DNA of 64,000 nucleotides from Anabaena sphaerica FACHB-251 (GCF_014696825.1 NZ_JACJQU010000004.1:62001-126000), one strand, 5' to 3'. Positions 8,341-17,675 are shown, counted from the first letter of the stretch. The notes: a model not told the origin generated them from the sequence alone. Translations and numbers: made by a program.

Positions 8341-10499
8341 CACACTACCTGAAAACTAAAATTCATACTTGCCCAATTATTCACATCCAATACATAAGAG
8401 TCGGTAGCAGTTACATTCATTTCCGCTTTCACCTTACTAGCATTATGTAAATCTTGCAGCAAAGCTTGGGCAACTTCTAAGGCATTAACTAACGGACCAA
8501 TAGGCTGTTGATCAGCGGTGGGATACTTAGCAATTCCCAAGGCTGCCAGGGTTTCAGTGAAAGGAAATGTACCCAAAATTAGTTGATGTTCACAAAACAA
8601 TGCTCGTGTAGGCAGCATCCAGCCTGCAGTATTATCGTTTTGCGGGAATTTCAAGGTTTGCCCTGGGGGAATAACAATTTCTTGCAGATGGGGTTTAGTC
8701 TCGGAGACATCCGCTGCTGGGGACATTTGCCAAGGGTAAAAAGCAATCACCTCCGGTGCGGCCGAGCCGAACGCACTTCTAGTATTATTTAACCCCACTA
8801 ACATTAAATATATGGGGCGATCGCTCAAGTTTTCTACCCAGTACTGCATCCTACTACCCACGGGAACTGTAGGAATAGCTGTTCCTGGGGTAGTAAATGC
8901 TTTGTTAGTTGTAGTTTCCCCACTCCGACTGCGCCATGTTTGACGCTGCATAATTACACGAGGTGAGATTTTACTAATAATCTCTAAACTCGCTTTCACC
9001 GCTAACCGGGAAGAACCTTCATTTTCTGTCAGTCGCCATAACTTTGCTGCTAACAGGGTGGACAATTTTGGTGTTAATCTCTGCACAGCAACTTTCACCG
9101 CTTCCCCAACTTCCCCCGCAGTATTAAGTATTAGCTCACCACCAAGAGAAAAAAGTCCATAACGGCTAGGGATATTTTGCAGTTTACCAAATACGTAATT
9201 AGCGCCCTGTTCTGCTGAGGCGATGTTTACCATCCGGGTAATGGATGCAAAAGCACTGGTAGCGTCTACACGCTCAATTCTTTCTAGTCCCGAATCTAAG
9301 GCTACTGTTAAATTAATATTGCGGGGTAACACGCGCACAGCTTCTTGTACCAGTTGCCCAACTTGTAGGGATTTGCTAAGGTCTTGGCTAGACATCTGTG
9401 CTTTCGCTGTTAACCCATTGCGCGACTTTAATATTAACTGTTCTCCAGTTGGTAGATTGAATCTCGAACCAACACTATAGTATTGCCAAACGTGTGCTGG
9501 TAATCCTCCTAACCATAACTGGGCTGTTTTACCATCCTCATCCGTAGCTCTCACCACTCCTTCACCCTCAGAGCTTTCTATGGGGAAATAATCAGTAATT
9601 AAAGCACTGTGAGGATATTTCTTCTCAGTCAATAATCCTGGTTGCTGTTCGCTGCCCAGTTTGTACATGGAACTACTTACTTGAGAGAGAAAAATTTGAA
9701 TTGTTGTTGCTGGGGTTGCTTCCCATAGATATTGGGTGAGAGCATATGTAAATAAACCTGCACTGAAACCAGAAAAAAACAATTCTCCCGCTGGCTGCTC
9801 TGGTTGTGAAGTTGCTTTTAGCACCATTGCATTGTTAACAACTGAGTTCTGCATTTGCAGGTGCTTGAGCAACTCTAGTTCTTGGAGTGCTAACTTTGCT
9901 GTTGATGGTTCTGGGCGGGCGCGAAATCGCAAACCTGATGGCTGTAATGTACTTTTGGTATAGTAACTAGTATCTAATACTGCGGTTACTCGGTCTGTAG
10001 GGAGCGATCGCAATAATAGTAAAAGAGATTCTTCTAATAAATAGTTGACAAATAAACCAGTTTGTGTATTTTCATCAACTGGAATGAGGGCATTCTGCAC
10101 AGTCTCTGGGAAATTCCCCAATTTGGCACGACTACCATAACCACTAAAGTGGAAGATCACCAGATCATCAGCTTTTACTTGCTTACCCAAGTGATCTAAA
10201 ATAGCCGCCTCAATAAATTCCCTACTGGCTTCTTCATCAGTTAAGGTGAGAATATCTGAAGCTACAAAGCCAAAACGGTGAATTAACAGTTCCCTTTGTA
10301 ATTCCACATCAGTCAAACAACCAGCAAGGGCGGGACTTTGTGGATATTGATTGATACCTATCAACAATGCCAACTTACGGGAATTTGGTGCTGCTAAAGC
10401 TTGATAATAGCGATTTCCTAAAGTCAACCACTCAGCTTCAGTCAATCCCAAGATTGCCAGTATGGAGCCAATTCGTTCTAAAAACGCACGCCGTTTCAT
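8340..10499 (-). CDS. Pseudo-orthocaspase (caspase-fold protein, Tyr/Ser dyad)
   Basis: A 719-residue protein with a peptidase C14 caspase-like p20 domain at residues 40-190 (RKLALLIGINQYP, then LAGCLTDV). The catalytic His position in IFHFSGYGSR is Tyr121 (codon 10137-10139), and the catalytic Cys position in VTAVLDTSYY is Ser178 (codon 9966-9968). Both dyad residues are therefore replaced and protease activity is not expected. Such YS proteins are a recognised cyanobacterial class of pseudo-orthocaspases. The N-terminus MKRRAFLERIGSILAILGLT resembles a twin-arginine signal. The C-terminal ~170 residues contain a beta-rich segment (MQYWVENLSDRPIYLMLVG) like DUF4384. It may be a scaffold or binding protein on the thylakoid or periplasmic side; the role is not known. 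Confidence 0.88.
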   Translation of the reverse strand: MKRRAFLERIGSILAILGLTEAEWLTLGNRYYQALAAPNSRKLALLIGINQYPQSPALAGCLTDVELQRELLIHRFGFVASDILTLTDEEASREFIEAAILDHLGKQVKADDLVIFHFSGYGSRAKLGNFPETVQNALIPVDENTQTGLFVNYLLEESLLLLLRSLPTDRVTAVLDTSYYTKSTLQPSGLRFRARPEPSTAKLALQELELLKHLQMQNSVVNNAMVLKATSQPEQPAGELFFSGFSAGLFTYALTQYLWEATPATTIQIFLSQVSSSMYKLGSEQQPGLLTEKKYPHSALITDYFPIESSEGEGVVRATDEDGKTAQLWLGGLPAHVWQYYSVGSRFNLPTGEQLILKSRNGLTAKAQMSSQDLSKSLQVGQLVQEAVRVLPRNINLTVALDSGLERIERVDATSAFASITRMVNIASAEQGANYVFGKLQNIPSRYGLFSLGGELILNTAGEVGEAVKVAVQRLTPKLSTLLAAKLWRLTENEGSSRLAVKASLEIISKISPRVIMQRQTWRSRSGETTTNKAFTTPGTAIPTVPVGSRMQYWVENLSDRPIYLMLVGLNNTRSAFGSAAPEVIAFYPWQMSPAADVSETKPHLQEIVIPPGQTLKFPQNDNTAGWMLPTRALFCEHQLILGTFPFTETLAALGIAKYPTADQQPIGPLVNALEVAQALLQDLHNASKVKAEMNVTATDSYVLDVNNWASMNFSFQVV

Positions 10500-10575
10500 A
10501 ATAAGCTATCAGCGGTCAGTCCATAAAGTACAGCATGAACTACCCCACCCTACTTCGTTGAGGCTGGGGTTTCTA
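10500..10575 (-). ncRNA. Candidate right end / omega-RNA 3' region of the tnpB element
   Basis: The end of tnpB and the bases after it form a hairpin on the minus strand, stem ACCCCA with TGGGGT, overlapping the TAG stop at 10550-10552. It is followed by GGGGTAGTTCATGC and then about 40 bases to the caspase-like gene's start. In IS200/IS605 elements the guide RNA scaffold overlaps the 3' end of tnpB and the guide lies just beyond the element end. The boundary cannot be fixed from one copy, so this is a placement by analogy. Confidence 0.35.
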
Positions 10576-11869
10576 CATCCCCAGCAGTAGGTTGAGATTT
10601 CTGACGCTTCACTTGGGATAGTTGCCTCAAACTGCCAGTTGCTCGACGTTTTTTGGTAGAGCTACTCCCATCAGCGTCTGCGAGGTTAGTTCCTAACCCC
10701 GGTAGATTATTTTGACTCCAAAGCAGCATTACCTCAGCAGCAGCAATATCACGCTGTTGAGTGTAATTGCAATTAGCACAAACATGAACACGCTGGTCTA
10801 AATTTTTCTTTTCTTGATGCCCACATTTAGGGCAAGTTTGAGATGGTTTTACCTTCCTGGTAGGAACTTCTAAAAACACACCTTGAAAATCTTGTAATTT
10901 GTATTTCAAAGCACTTCTTATCATTCCCATCCCCACATCAAGAATGGATTTATTCAGCCCAGCTTTTTGCTTTTTGCGCTTGCCTGTCTTAGCTTTGGAG
11001 GTCATTTTCTTGACTTCTAGTTCTTCTGTTACAACCATGCTGTTACCGCTAATTATCTGTGTTGTAACTTGGTGTACCCAGTCTTGTCTAGAATTCGCAA
11101 CCTGACGACATAATTTACTAACCTTCGACTGTGCTTTCTTCCACCTTCTAGAAGCTTTCTGTTTTTTCTTGTAGTTTGGTGATTGTTTACGACGTTTTGA
11201 TTTACTGAGTTTTTTGATTTGCTGTTCTGCTTTTCTCAAAAATCTCGGTGCTTCAATTAGTCCATTTTCATCACCATTAGTCCAAGCAATTGCATCTTGA
11301 CATCCTAAATCAATTGCTATTGTCCCACTATTGGTTTGACGACTATTTTTGAGTAATTCATCATCAATTTCTAATGCAATGGAAGCATACCATTTACCAT
11401 TCCTGTAAACAATATCGCAGGTTTTAGGAGTTCCCCATAACCTGGCTTTGCCACGCATTTGAATTTGACCAATCTTGGCTAATTCCAAATAGCCGTTATC
11501 ACCTGTTGAATGTACTTTCCATCCGGTTCCAGATGGATATGTCCAACCTGAATAATGTCTAATTGATCTGAGTTTAGGATATTTTGCTAAACCCGTAAAA
11601 AATCTATTGAATGCAAAGTCAACCCTTTTTAGGGTTGCTTGTAATGCTTGGGAATTGATATGTTTATATTCTGTCCATTGTTCTTTGAATGCGGGTAAAC
11701 AATTTTGTTGGTCTAAATATTTGATTGATTTACCGAATTTTTGATATTCAGTTTTGCGGTGATAAACAGCAACATTGTACAAGTCTTTGTGTAACTTGCG
11801 GTGATAGAGCAGTATTTCATTTATTCTCTTTGTTGGATAAAGTCTAAATGTTGCTCTACGTAATGCCAA
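10550..11869 (-). CDS. tnpB: TnpB, RNA-guided endonuclease of an IS200/IS605-type element
   Basis: A 439-residue TnpB. The RuvC catalytic acids are all visible: Asp in IAIDLGCQDAIAW, Glu in MVVTEELEVKKM, and Asp in TQQRDIAAAEVML. The zinc finger CPKCGH...CANCNY lies between the last two, and a basic Arg/Lys-rich linker surrounds residue 240. The start is TTG at 11869, preceded nine bases upstream by a strong AAGGAGG. TnpB proteins cut DNA guided by an omega RNA transcribed from the element's right end. No TnpA transposase is present, so the element is a solitary TnpB unit, possibly mobilised in trans. The frame is intact and the residues argue for a functional nuclease. Confidence 0.92.
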   Translation of the reverse strand: MALRRATFRLYPTKRINEILLYHRKLHKDLYNVAVYHRKTEYQKFGKSIKYLDQQNCLPAFKEQWTEYKHINSQALQATLKRVDFAFNRFFTGLAKYPKLRSIRHYSGWTYPSGTGWKVHSTGDNGYLELAKIGQIQMRGKARLWGTPKTCDIVYRNGKWYASIALEIDDELLKNSRQTNSGTIAIDLGCQDAIAWTNGDENGLIEAPRFLRKAEQQIKKLSKSKRRKQSPNYKKKQKASRRWKKAQSKVSKLCRQVANSRQDWVHQVTTQIISGNSMVVTEELEVKKMTSKAKTGKRKKQKAGLNKSILDVGMGMIRSALKYKLQDFQGVFLEVPTRKVKPSQTCPKCGHQEKKNLDQRVHVCANCNYTQQRDIAAAEVMLLWSQNNLPGLGTNLADADGSSSTKKRRATGSLRQLSQVKRQKSQPTAGDVETPASTK

Positions 11870-11952
11870 TGTTTATCACCTCCTTGGTTTTGATGTATTG
11901 TTGTTGATTATAACCAAATAAGTGATCTTGGTGTTTGACAAAAACTCAATCA

Positions 11953-11993
11953 CCCTGGGTCCGACTAACCTGTGCTTAGTTTCGGCTCCAGGG
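11953..11993. other. Strong stem-loop upstream of tnpB (possible left-end structure)
   Basis: A nested imperfect palindrome: outer stem CCCTGG with CCAGGG, then CCGA with TCGG, then CTAA with TTAG around a seven-base loop CCTGTGC. It lies 85 bases upstream of the tnpB start. IS200/IS605 elements carry subterminal hairpins at both ends recognised by TnpA, so this could mark the left end; it could also be an unrelated repeat. Confidence 0.4.
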
Positions 11994-12406
11994 CATTTCG
12001 TTTTTGTCCCGCTATCCCTCCCCTCACAAGGGTAGGTTTTTAATATTATCTGTGAAGGCTGGACCTGGAAGACAAGGAGGGAAAGTAGACAAGGAAGATT
12101 TTATACGCACAATGGTATTTTAACGTGCTGTTTTTGTTACCTAAATTACATATTTTGTAGGTTTTTCCTCCCTTGTCACCTTGTCTGCCTTGTCCCCCAA
12201 GTCTTGCCCTCACGACAATAGACATCTCCGGTAATTAAATGTGCGTGGTTTGAAACCCTTGTAGAGACGTTCCGCCGGAACGTCTCTACCATATTTCCGG
12301 AGAGGTCTAATGTAAAAAACCTACACCTGTCAGCTATCCCTCCCCGCCCTATAGAGAGACGGGGAATTTCGCGGCTGTAGAGTAAAGTTTGAAATTACAC
12401 TTTTTT
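11994..12406. repeat. Non-coding region with a perfect palindrome
   Basis: No gene is supported. A perfect inverted repeat lies at 12261-12289: 13-base arms starting GTAGAGACGTTCC, with a three-base GCC centre. This palindrome type is dispersed in many cyanobacterial genomes. Flanking stretches carry weak CTTGTCNCC and CCCTCCC repeats. The palindrome is oriented so that either strand folds equally. Confidence 0.6.
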
Positions 12407-12498
12407 AGGACTTACGCAGGATTGAACTCAAAACCTGATTCTTGCGTAGGGCTAATTCATGAATTACCCCTACTTCCGTTTTCTTTTGTGTAAGTCCT
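12407..12498 (-). mobile_element. Miniature inverted-repeat element, family B, copy 1
   Basis: A 92-base element with terminal inverted repeats AGGACTTACGCA / TGTGTAAGTCCT and an inner TAATTCATGAATTA palindrome. It is the near-identical reverse complement of the 92-base copy at 21684. It is flanked on both sides by TTTTT, consistent with a 5-base target duplication when one extra base is counted at each end. It contains no gene and lies just downstream of the sulfate adenylyltransferase gene. Confidence 0.8.
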
Positions 12499-12522
12499 AT
12501 TTTTGCTACTTTTCCATCAGCT

Positions 12523-13707
12523 TTAAGCTAAAGCTGGTTGTGGGATAGACATTGCCCGTGCTAACTCGGCCGCTACTTCTGGACGAGAGAATTCAGGTGG
12601 GGGTAACTCACCACGACGCAACATTTCCCGGACTTTTGTCCCTGACAGGTGAACCCGTTCCTCTGGTTTGCTGGGACTGGTTTTAGTTGTCGCCATTTGT
12701 TTGGTGCGTGTGCAGTAGAAAGCGTGTTCAAACTTCATTGGCACAATGCCCAATTCTTCAGGCGCAAACTCATCAAATATATATTGAGCGTCATAAGTAC
12801 CGTAGTAGTCACCTACACCAGCATGATCGCGCCCAACTATAAAATGTGTACAGCCGTAATTCTTGCGAACTAAAGCATGGAAAATAGCTTCCCTTGGTCC
12901 AGCATAACGCATTGCCGCTGGGTTGATAGCTAAAATTACTCTATCTAAGGGGTAATAATGTTCCATGAGTATTTCATAGCAACGCATCCGTACATCAGCG
13001 GCAATATCGTCTTCTTTGGTTGCGCCTACTAATGGGTGTAAAAATAGACCATCTACTGTTTCTAAAGCGCACTTTTGAATATATTCATGGGCGCGGTGGA
13101 TAGGGTTGCGAGTTTGGAAACCGACGATAGTTTTCCAACCCTTTTCTCTAAACATTTGCCGGGAAGCAGCGGGATCAATTTGGTAGCTGGGAAACTGGGG
13201 ATGAGAATCACGTTGCAGTAACCAGATATCCCCAGCCAGATTCACAGAACCTTGGTTATATACTACCTGCACTCCAGGGTGTTTGGCTTCATCTGTGCGA
13301 TAGACATTGATGGCTTCGCGTTTTTTGTCGTAGGTGTATTTTTCGCTCAGTTCCAAAACCCCAATAAACTCGCCTCTGGGGTTATCCAGACGCACTAAAC
13401 CACCTACTTGGAGAGGGGCTGCAACTTCTTCTGTGACAGATAGTGTAATAGGAATTGACCAGACAACACCGTTAGCCAACCGCATTTCTATCACTACGCG
13501 ATCATAGTCCGCTTGGTTCATGAAACCAGTCAGCGGACTAAAACCACCAATCGCAATCATTTCTAAATCAGAAACGGCTCGCTCATCAAGTGTCACTCGT
13601 GGCAGAAAGTCAGCTTTGGAGAGAAATACTTCTCTTTGTGCTGGTGTAGCAACCCGGTTAATTAGCTCTCCGCCATGGGGGGCGATGGCATCTGGATGGT
13701 AACTCAA
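12523..13707 (-). CDS. sat: Sulfate adenylyltransferase (ATP sulfurylase)
   Basis: A 394-residue enzyme that makes adenosine 5'-phosphosulfate from ATP and sulfate, the first step of assimilatory sulfate reduction. The N-terminal PUA-like domain has [17 protein letters not shown]. The catalytic domain has [11 protein letters not shown] (the HxxH nucleotide-binding motif), [33 protein letters not shown] and [15 protein letters not shown], followed by the Cys/Lys-rich turn around [14 protein letters not shown] and [11 protein letters not shown]. Length and motifs are typical of the single-domain Sat of cyanobacteria and there is no fused APS kinase. It is monocistronic with its own upstream spacer toward the TerB gene. 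Confidence 0.96.
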   Translation of the reverse strand: MSYHPDAIAPHGGELINRVATPAQREVFLSKADFLPRVTLDERAVSDLEMIAIGGFSPLTGFMNQADYDRVVIEMRLANGVVWSIPITLSVTEEVAAPLQVGGLVRLDNPRGEFIGVLELSEKYTYDKKREAINVYRTDEAKHPGVQVVYNQGSVNLAGDIWLLQRDSHPQFPSYQIDPAASRQMFREKGWKTIVGFQTRNPIHRAHEYIQKCALETVDGLFLHPLVGATKEDDIAADVRMRCYEILMEHYYPLDRVILAINPAAMRYAGPREAIFHALVRKNYGCTHFIVGRDHAGVGDYYGTYDAQYIFDEFAPEELGIVPMKFEHAFYCTRTKQMATTKTSPSKPEERVHLSGTKVREMLRRGELPPPEFSRPEVAAELARAMSIPQPALA

Positions 13708-13976
13708 CGTGATTCCTTCCCTAAATTATTGTTGCGAACTATGTATTAAGTTATCAAATTGTTGGTACAAATAGTTAAATTTATGTGAAATTTTTTCCTT
13801 TGCCGGTCGGAAAGGGTGTGATTGGGAAAAAATCAAAACTCCTGAACTCCTGTAACTCCTAAACTCCTGTCATCTTCTATTCACAAAACTTTAAATACTG
13901 TAATATATCGCACATACTGATTTATAGCTGTTAAATTGGTAAACAGGCTCATAGTAATACAAAAGGAACAAGAATT

Positions 13977-14423
13977 ATGGGTTTGTTCGATAGAATTGCT
14001 GGCAGTCGCAAAAAAGCTTCTACTACATTAGGACCTGCGGAAGCATTTGCAGCAATCGCTCTCATTGCGGTTGCATCTGATGGTTATATTACAGACAGCG
14101 AAGCGCAAGCACTTAGTACGATTTTAGGCCGGATGCAACTATTTAGAAGTTATCCCGGTGATGTGATGCGGAAGATGTTTGATAAACTCTTGAGCATTAT
14201 GCAGCGTGAAGGTTTGGATGCTTTGTTTAATGCTGCTACTACTGCTTTACCTCATGATCTCACAGAAACGGCTTTTGCTGTGGCTACAGATATCGTTTTA
14301 GCTGATGGGGAAGTGACTGATGAAGAAGAAAAACTCTTGAATGATCTGTGTCGAATTTTGGAAGTTCCCGAAGAAACGGCGATTAAAATTATTGATGTGA
14401 TGTTGATTAAGAATAAAGGTTAA
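13977..14423 (+). CDS. TerB family tellurite-resistance-like protein
   Basis: A 148-residue all-helical protein of the TerB superfamily. Two internal repeats are visible, each with an acidic metal-binding-like loop: VASDGYITDSEAQAL near residue 35 and LADGEVTDEEEKLL near residue 110. Members bind Ca2+ and are tied to stress responses through Ter systems, but no TerC, TerD or TerZ gene is nearby, so a general stress or scaffold role is more likely than tellurite resistance. It is followed by a hairpin that could terminate transcription. Confidence 0.85.
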   Translation: MGLFDRIAGSRKKASTTLGPAEAFAAIALIAVASDGYITDSEAQALSTILGRMQLFRSYPGDVMRKMFDKLLSIMQREGLDALFNAATTALPHDLTETAFAVATDIVLADGEVTDEEEKLLNDLCRILEVPEETAIKIIDVMLIKNKG

Positions 14424-14434
14424 AAAGTTGATTT

Positions 14435-14458
14435 AAGGTGTCGTTATGGACACCTTTT
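14435..14458 (+). terminator. Hairpin after the TerB gene
   Basis: An 8-base perfect stem AAGGTGTC/GACACCTT with loop GTTATG, 12 bases after the TerB stop, ending in TTTT. The short T-run makes it a modest intrinsic terminator candidate. Confidence 0.55.
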
Positions 14459-14676
14459 AACACTGTTCAATAATTCCCCATTCAACAAGTTTGTCTTTTC
14501 ATGGCAGTAAATTGCATAAATTGCCATATAATATATAGAAGAGAAGCAATCTTAGATGAAGATTTGGGAGAAAATGATAGTGAATAGTATTAATAAGGTA
14601 AAAAATGTCAAATAACGAAAATTTAATATAATTCTTAAAAAGATTCCTAAAATTATAAAAATGGTAGTAAACAAGT

Positions 14677-15123
14677 ATGCTCAGTGGTCATGATGTTGCT
14701 AAGTATTTTCTCGCTCAAACCAACGAAGAAGCTGGAGATTTAATGTCTAATCTCAAGCTACAAAAGTTACTTTATTATGCACAAGGTTTTAACTTAGCAC
14801 TGTATGATGAACCTTTATTTCCTGAATCTATTGAAGCTTGGACTTATGGACCTGTAGTACCTGAAGTTTATCGTGCATATAAAAAATATGATTCCGGTGC
14901 TATTCCTATTCCCGAAGATATTGATTTTTCTAAATATGATCAACAAAGTCGGGAATTACTAGATGAAGTTTATTCTGTTTATGGTCAATTTTCTGCTTGG
15001 AAATTAGTCAGTTTAATTCTTGAAGAAGAACCTTGGAAAAATGCACGTGAAGGTGATTTAGTAATAACTCATCAAGCCATGAAAAAGTATTTTAAAAATC
15101 AGCTTGTAAATGCCGATGAGTAA
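14677..15123 (+). CDS. Panacea-domain protein (DUF4065), candidate antitoxin
   Basis: A 148-residue protein matching the Panacea (DUF4065/SocA-like) pattern: GHDVAKYFLAQTNEEAGDLMSNLKLQKLLYYAQGFNLAL, then FPESIEAWTYGPVVPEVYRAYKKY, and the C-terminal helix EEPWKNAREGD. Panacea domains are known as promiscuous antitoxins paired with many unrelated toxins. Here the stop lies inside the next gene (8-14 base overlap), the usual toxin-antitoxin arrangement. The upstream 250 bases are AT-rich and would carry the promoter. Confidence 0.88.
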   Translation: MLSGHDVAKYFLAQTNEEAGDLMSNLKLQKLLYYAQGFNLALYDEPLFPESIEAWTYGPVVPEVYRAYKKYDSGAIPIPEDIDFSKYDQQSRELLDEVYSVYGQFSAWKLVSLILEEEPWKNAREGDLVITHQAMKKYFKNQLVNADE

Positions 15124-15538
15124 CAAGAAAAGATTTAAGCAACCACCAAAGAATAAAGATAGTAAAATAGGTGTTCCCGATGATAAACTAAGCATACCAC
15201 CAGAACAACAACCACCAATATTTTCTCTACGTTATTTAGAAGGTGAATATTGTTTAACTAAATGCGATAAAGATGATCAGGCTGCGTTTGCTTTAAAATT
15301 GCATAGACTCAGTAAGTTAACTTGGAGTCAAATACACTCGCAAGATAGACATAAACTTGGTTATGAGAAAATTTCTAGAGATGCTATTAAAGCACCAATT
15401 CCCAATTTCATTACAGAAGATGTAAATTTTATTGCTTTTCGTTTCTCTGGGATGAAACCAATGGTAGGCTATAGAGATGGTGCTATATTTTATGTTATTT
15501 GGTTAGATAGAAATTTTACTCTTTACGATCATAGTTGA
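15110..15538 (+). CDS. Candidate toxin partner of the Panacea antitoxin
   Basis: A 142-residue protein starting at ATG 15110 or ATG 15116, inside the end of the Panacea gene. The first 35 residues are Lys/Pro-rich and probably disordered. The folded part has LRYLEGEYCLTKCDKDDQAAF, LHRLSKLTWSQIHSQDRHKLGYEKI and a C-terminal beta pattern FIAFRFSGMKPMVGYRDGAIFYVIWLD ending RNFTLYDH. The final strand pattern with conserved Arg and His recalls small RelE-like mRNA interferase folds, but that is an impression only. Context rather than sequence motif supports the toxin call. Confidence 0.6.
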   Translation: MPMSNKKRFKQPPKNKDSKIGVPDDKLSIPPEQQPPIFSLRYLEGEYCLTKCDKDDQAAFALKLHRLSKLTWSQIHSQDRHKLGYEKISRDAIKAPIPNFITEDVNFIAFRFSGMKPMVGYRDGAIFYVIWLDRNFTLYDHS

Positions 15539-15574
15539 TTGCTGTTTGCAGATAGTAAATTTTCCATCTAACAA

Positions 15575-16177
15575 TTACACTGTAAAGACTTGTTTTGCTG
15601 TTAATTGCAAGTTGGGAAAGATTGAAGAAACAAGTGGATCGTTATTTTGAAATAATCGCTTTTCGTATTCATCTTCCACTAAAGTACAAATAGTAATAGT
15701 TGGCTGTTTAGGTTTGCCAATATATTCTCTTCCACCAATACCCAAATAATCTACAATCCAATATTCAGGTATACCTAATAGGGCGTAATCTTCAACTTTG
15801 CGGGCGTAGTCGTTTTGCCAATTTGTACTCACGACTTCTGCAATTAGTTTAATTGATTTTCCTGATGTAATTACAGGTTCTTGTTGCCATAATGGTTCAT
15901 TAATTAGTTGTGTTTGGTCTAACACAATGACATCAGGACGAAAGGCTGTATCTGTTCCTAATAGTTTAATTAAACAGCGATGGGGAATAAAATATGATAA
16001 GTCCTGACGATCAATTTCTACATTCAGTTTTCGCCCAATAAATGATGATACTTGCTCATGGGGTCCTGTTGGTTCCATTTCGATTAATTCCCCATCAATG
16101 AGTTCATAATTATCGCTGTCACCGTACTGAGTAATAAATTCATTAACTGTGATCAGTTTTAGGGCTGATTGTACCAT
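15575..16177 (-). CDS. Uma2 family (DUF820) putative endonuclease
   Basis: A 200-residue protein of the Uma2/DUF820 family, greatly expanded in cyanobacteria. The PD-(D/E)XK core can be read: ELIDGELIEMEP near the N-terminus, FRPDVIVLD for the first metal ligand, LIAEVVSTNWQNDYARKVEDY for the Glu and the Lys, and YWIVDY after it. Function is not established for most members; nuclease activity is predicted. It is convergent with the toxin-antitoxin pair and separated from mnmA by a repeat block. Confidence 0.88.
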   Translation of the reverse strand: MVQSALKLITVNEFITQYGDSDNYELIDGELIEMEPTGPHEQVSSFIGRKLNVEIDRQDLSYFIPHRCLIKLLGTDTAFRPDVIVLDQTQLINEPLWQQEPVITSGKSIKLIAEVVSTNWQNDYARKVEDYALLGIPEYWIVDYLGIGGREYIGKPKQPTITICTLVEDEYEKRLFQNNDPLVSSIFPNLQLTAKQVFTV

Positions 16178-16238
16178 TATTATTTTTCCTCATGATTAGC
16201 TAAATCTTGGGAATTAACTAAAACCTCAGTTCCATGAA

Positions 16239-16403
16239 CCTCTCCCCAACCCCTCTCCGACGCGGAGAGGGGCATTATAACCTCTATATTAGCAACATAA
16301 AATTTAGTTTTGAAGCCTCTCCCGTATTAAAAGTTACTCATCTTACCTCCCTTGTAGGGGAGGGTTAGGGAGGGGTGCGGGGAGAGGTTTGGAGAGGGGT
16401 CAA
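16239..16403. repeat. CCTCTCC/GGAGAGG dispersed repeat block
   Basis: Alternating CCTCTCCCCAACCCCTCTCC and GGGGAGAGGTTTGGAGAGG stretches that can fold on each other across about 165 bases. Similar blocks are at about 3824-3912 and inside the element at 27460-27598. Non-coding. Confidence 0.65.
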
Positions 16404-16424
16404 ATTATTTTCATCGAACTCACG

Positions 16425-17501
16425 TTAACTAAACTGTTCAATTATTCCCCCACCCAATACCTTTTCCCCTTCATACCAAACCGCTGCTTGTCCTGGGGTA
16501 ATGCTGAACTGAGGTTCATCAAAAACTAAGCGCACGCGGTCATTTTCTAACGGAATTACTGTCACGGGAACAGGTTGAGAACGATAACGAATTTGCACCT
16601 CTGCACGAATGGGGGTTGCTGGTTCAGCGATGGATACCCAATTTACCCGGTTTACTGTACATTCTGAATCAGTTCCTTTGGTGCGATGCCTGCGGCGAGC
16701 TTCGCTATCACCTACAATTACTTTATTATTAACTGCATCCAATTCAATCACATACAAAGGTTCAGCCGCAGCAATTCCTAAGCCTTTACGCTGGCCAATA
16801 GTGTAATGATGTACACCATCATGTTGTCCCAAAACCTTACCTGTGGTATCCACAATATCACCGGGTTTGGGAGCTAAATATTTATCTAAAAATGCCCGCA
16901 TAGAACCGTTGCTTTCCACCAAGCATAAATCTTGGCTTTCTGGTTTATCAGCTGTTGTTAAACCGTATTCAGCCGCAATTCGGCGGGTATCTGTTTTATT
17001 TAATTCTCCCAAGGGAAAGATAGAAGAACCTAATAAATCTTGAGACAAATCATACAGGAAATATGACTGGTCTTTGTTGCGGTCAACAGCCCGTAATAAT
17101 TGGTAACGTCCGGTGATGTCATCGTAGCGAATTTGGGCATAATGACCTGTAGCGATCGCATTACTTCCTAATTTTTCCCGCGCATACTCTACCATTGGTC
17201 CAAACTTCACCGTCTTGTTGCATTGCGAACAAGGTAACGGCGTAATTCCCACACTGTAACCCGATACTAAATAGTCAACAATATTAGCTTGAAAGACATC
17301 GCGAATATCAACAATTTCGTGAGGAATGCCTAATTGTTCGCAAATACTAGCCGCGTCGATCATTCCTTCAGAGCAACATTGCCCCTTGCCTTTCATCAGC
17401 CAAAGGGTTAAACCAATTACATCATAGCCCTGATTGTGTAACATAGCGGCGGCTACAGAACTGTCAACGCCACCAGAAAGACCAACGACAACTTTTTTCA
17501 T
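16425..17501 (-). CDS. mnmA: tRNA-uridine 2-sulfurtransferase MnmA
   Basis: A 358-residue tRNA thiouridylase that installs the 2-thio group on U34 of Lys, Glu and Gln tRNAs. The PP-loop [13 protein letters not shown] is at the N-terminus. The two catalytic cysteines lie in [14 protein letters not shown] and SQDLCLVE, and the family also shows [21 protein letters not shown] and [17 protein letters not shown]. The C-terminal beta-barrel ends [16 protein letters not shown]. Length matches the bacterial enzyme. It is monocistronic and divergent from the secreted protein gene at 17676. Confidence 0.96.
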   Translation of the reverse strand: MKKVVVGLSGGVDSSVAAAMLHNQGYDVIGLTLWLMKGKGQCCSEGMIDAASICEQLGIPHEIVDIRDVFQANIVDYLVSGYSVGITPLPCSQCNKTVKFGPMVEYAREKLGSNAIATGHYAQIRYDDITGRYQLLRAVDRNKDQSYFLYDLSQDLLGSSIFPLGELNKTDTRRIAAEYGLTTADKPESQDLCLVESNGSMRAFLDKYLAPKPGDIVDTTGKVLGQHDGVHHYTIGQRKGLGIAAAEPLYVIELDAVNNKVIVGDSEARRRHRTKGTDSECTVNRVNWVSIAEPATPIRAEVQIRYRSQPVPVTVIPLENDRVRLVFDEPQFSITPGQAAVWYEGEKVLGGGIIEQFS

Positions 17502-17675
17502 AATTCACACTTTTAACAGTGCTTGCTACTGATGATTACTGGGAGATTGTTTTCCAACCTAAACAAAACGCGAGACTGTCCAATTGTAGCATAAGTTCCT
17601 GAAAAGCTTTGGTAGTAAGCAACTTTCAATTATGGGGTTTCAGCCATCTCGGTAATTTTCCCTTAGCTGGCTACA

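Noticed and set aside
8127-8450. Reading frame through the GGGGAGC and CTTCTGC tandem repeats
   Set aside because: The translation is low-complexity repeat (repeated GAGEQGS and LLPSAFC), has no family resemblance and overlaps mtnP and the caspase-like gene in other frames.
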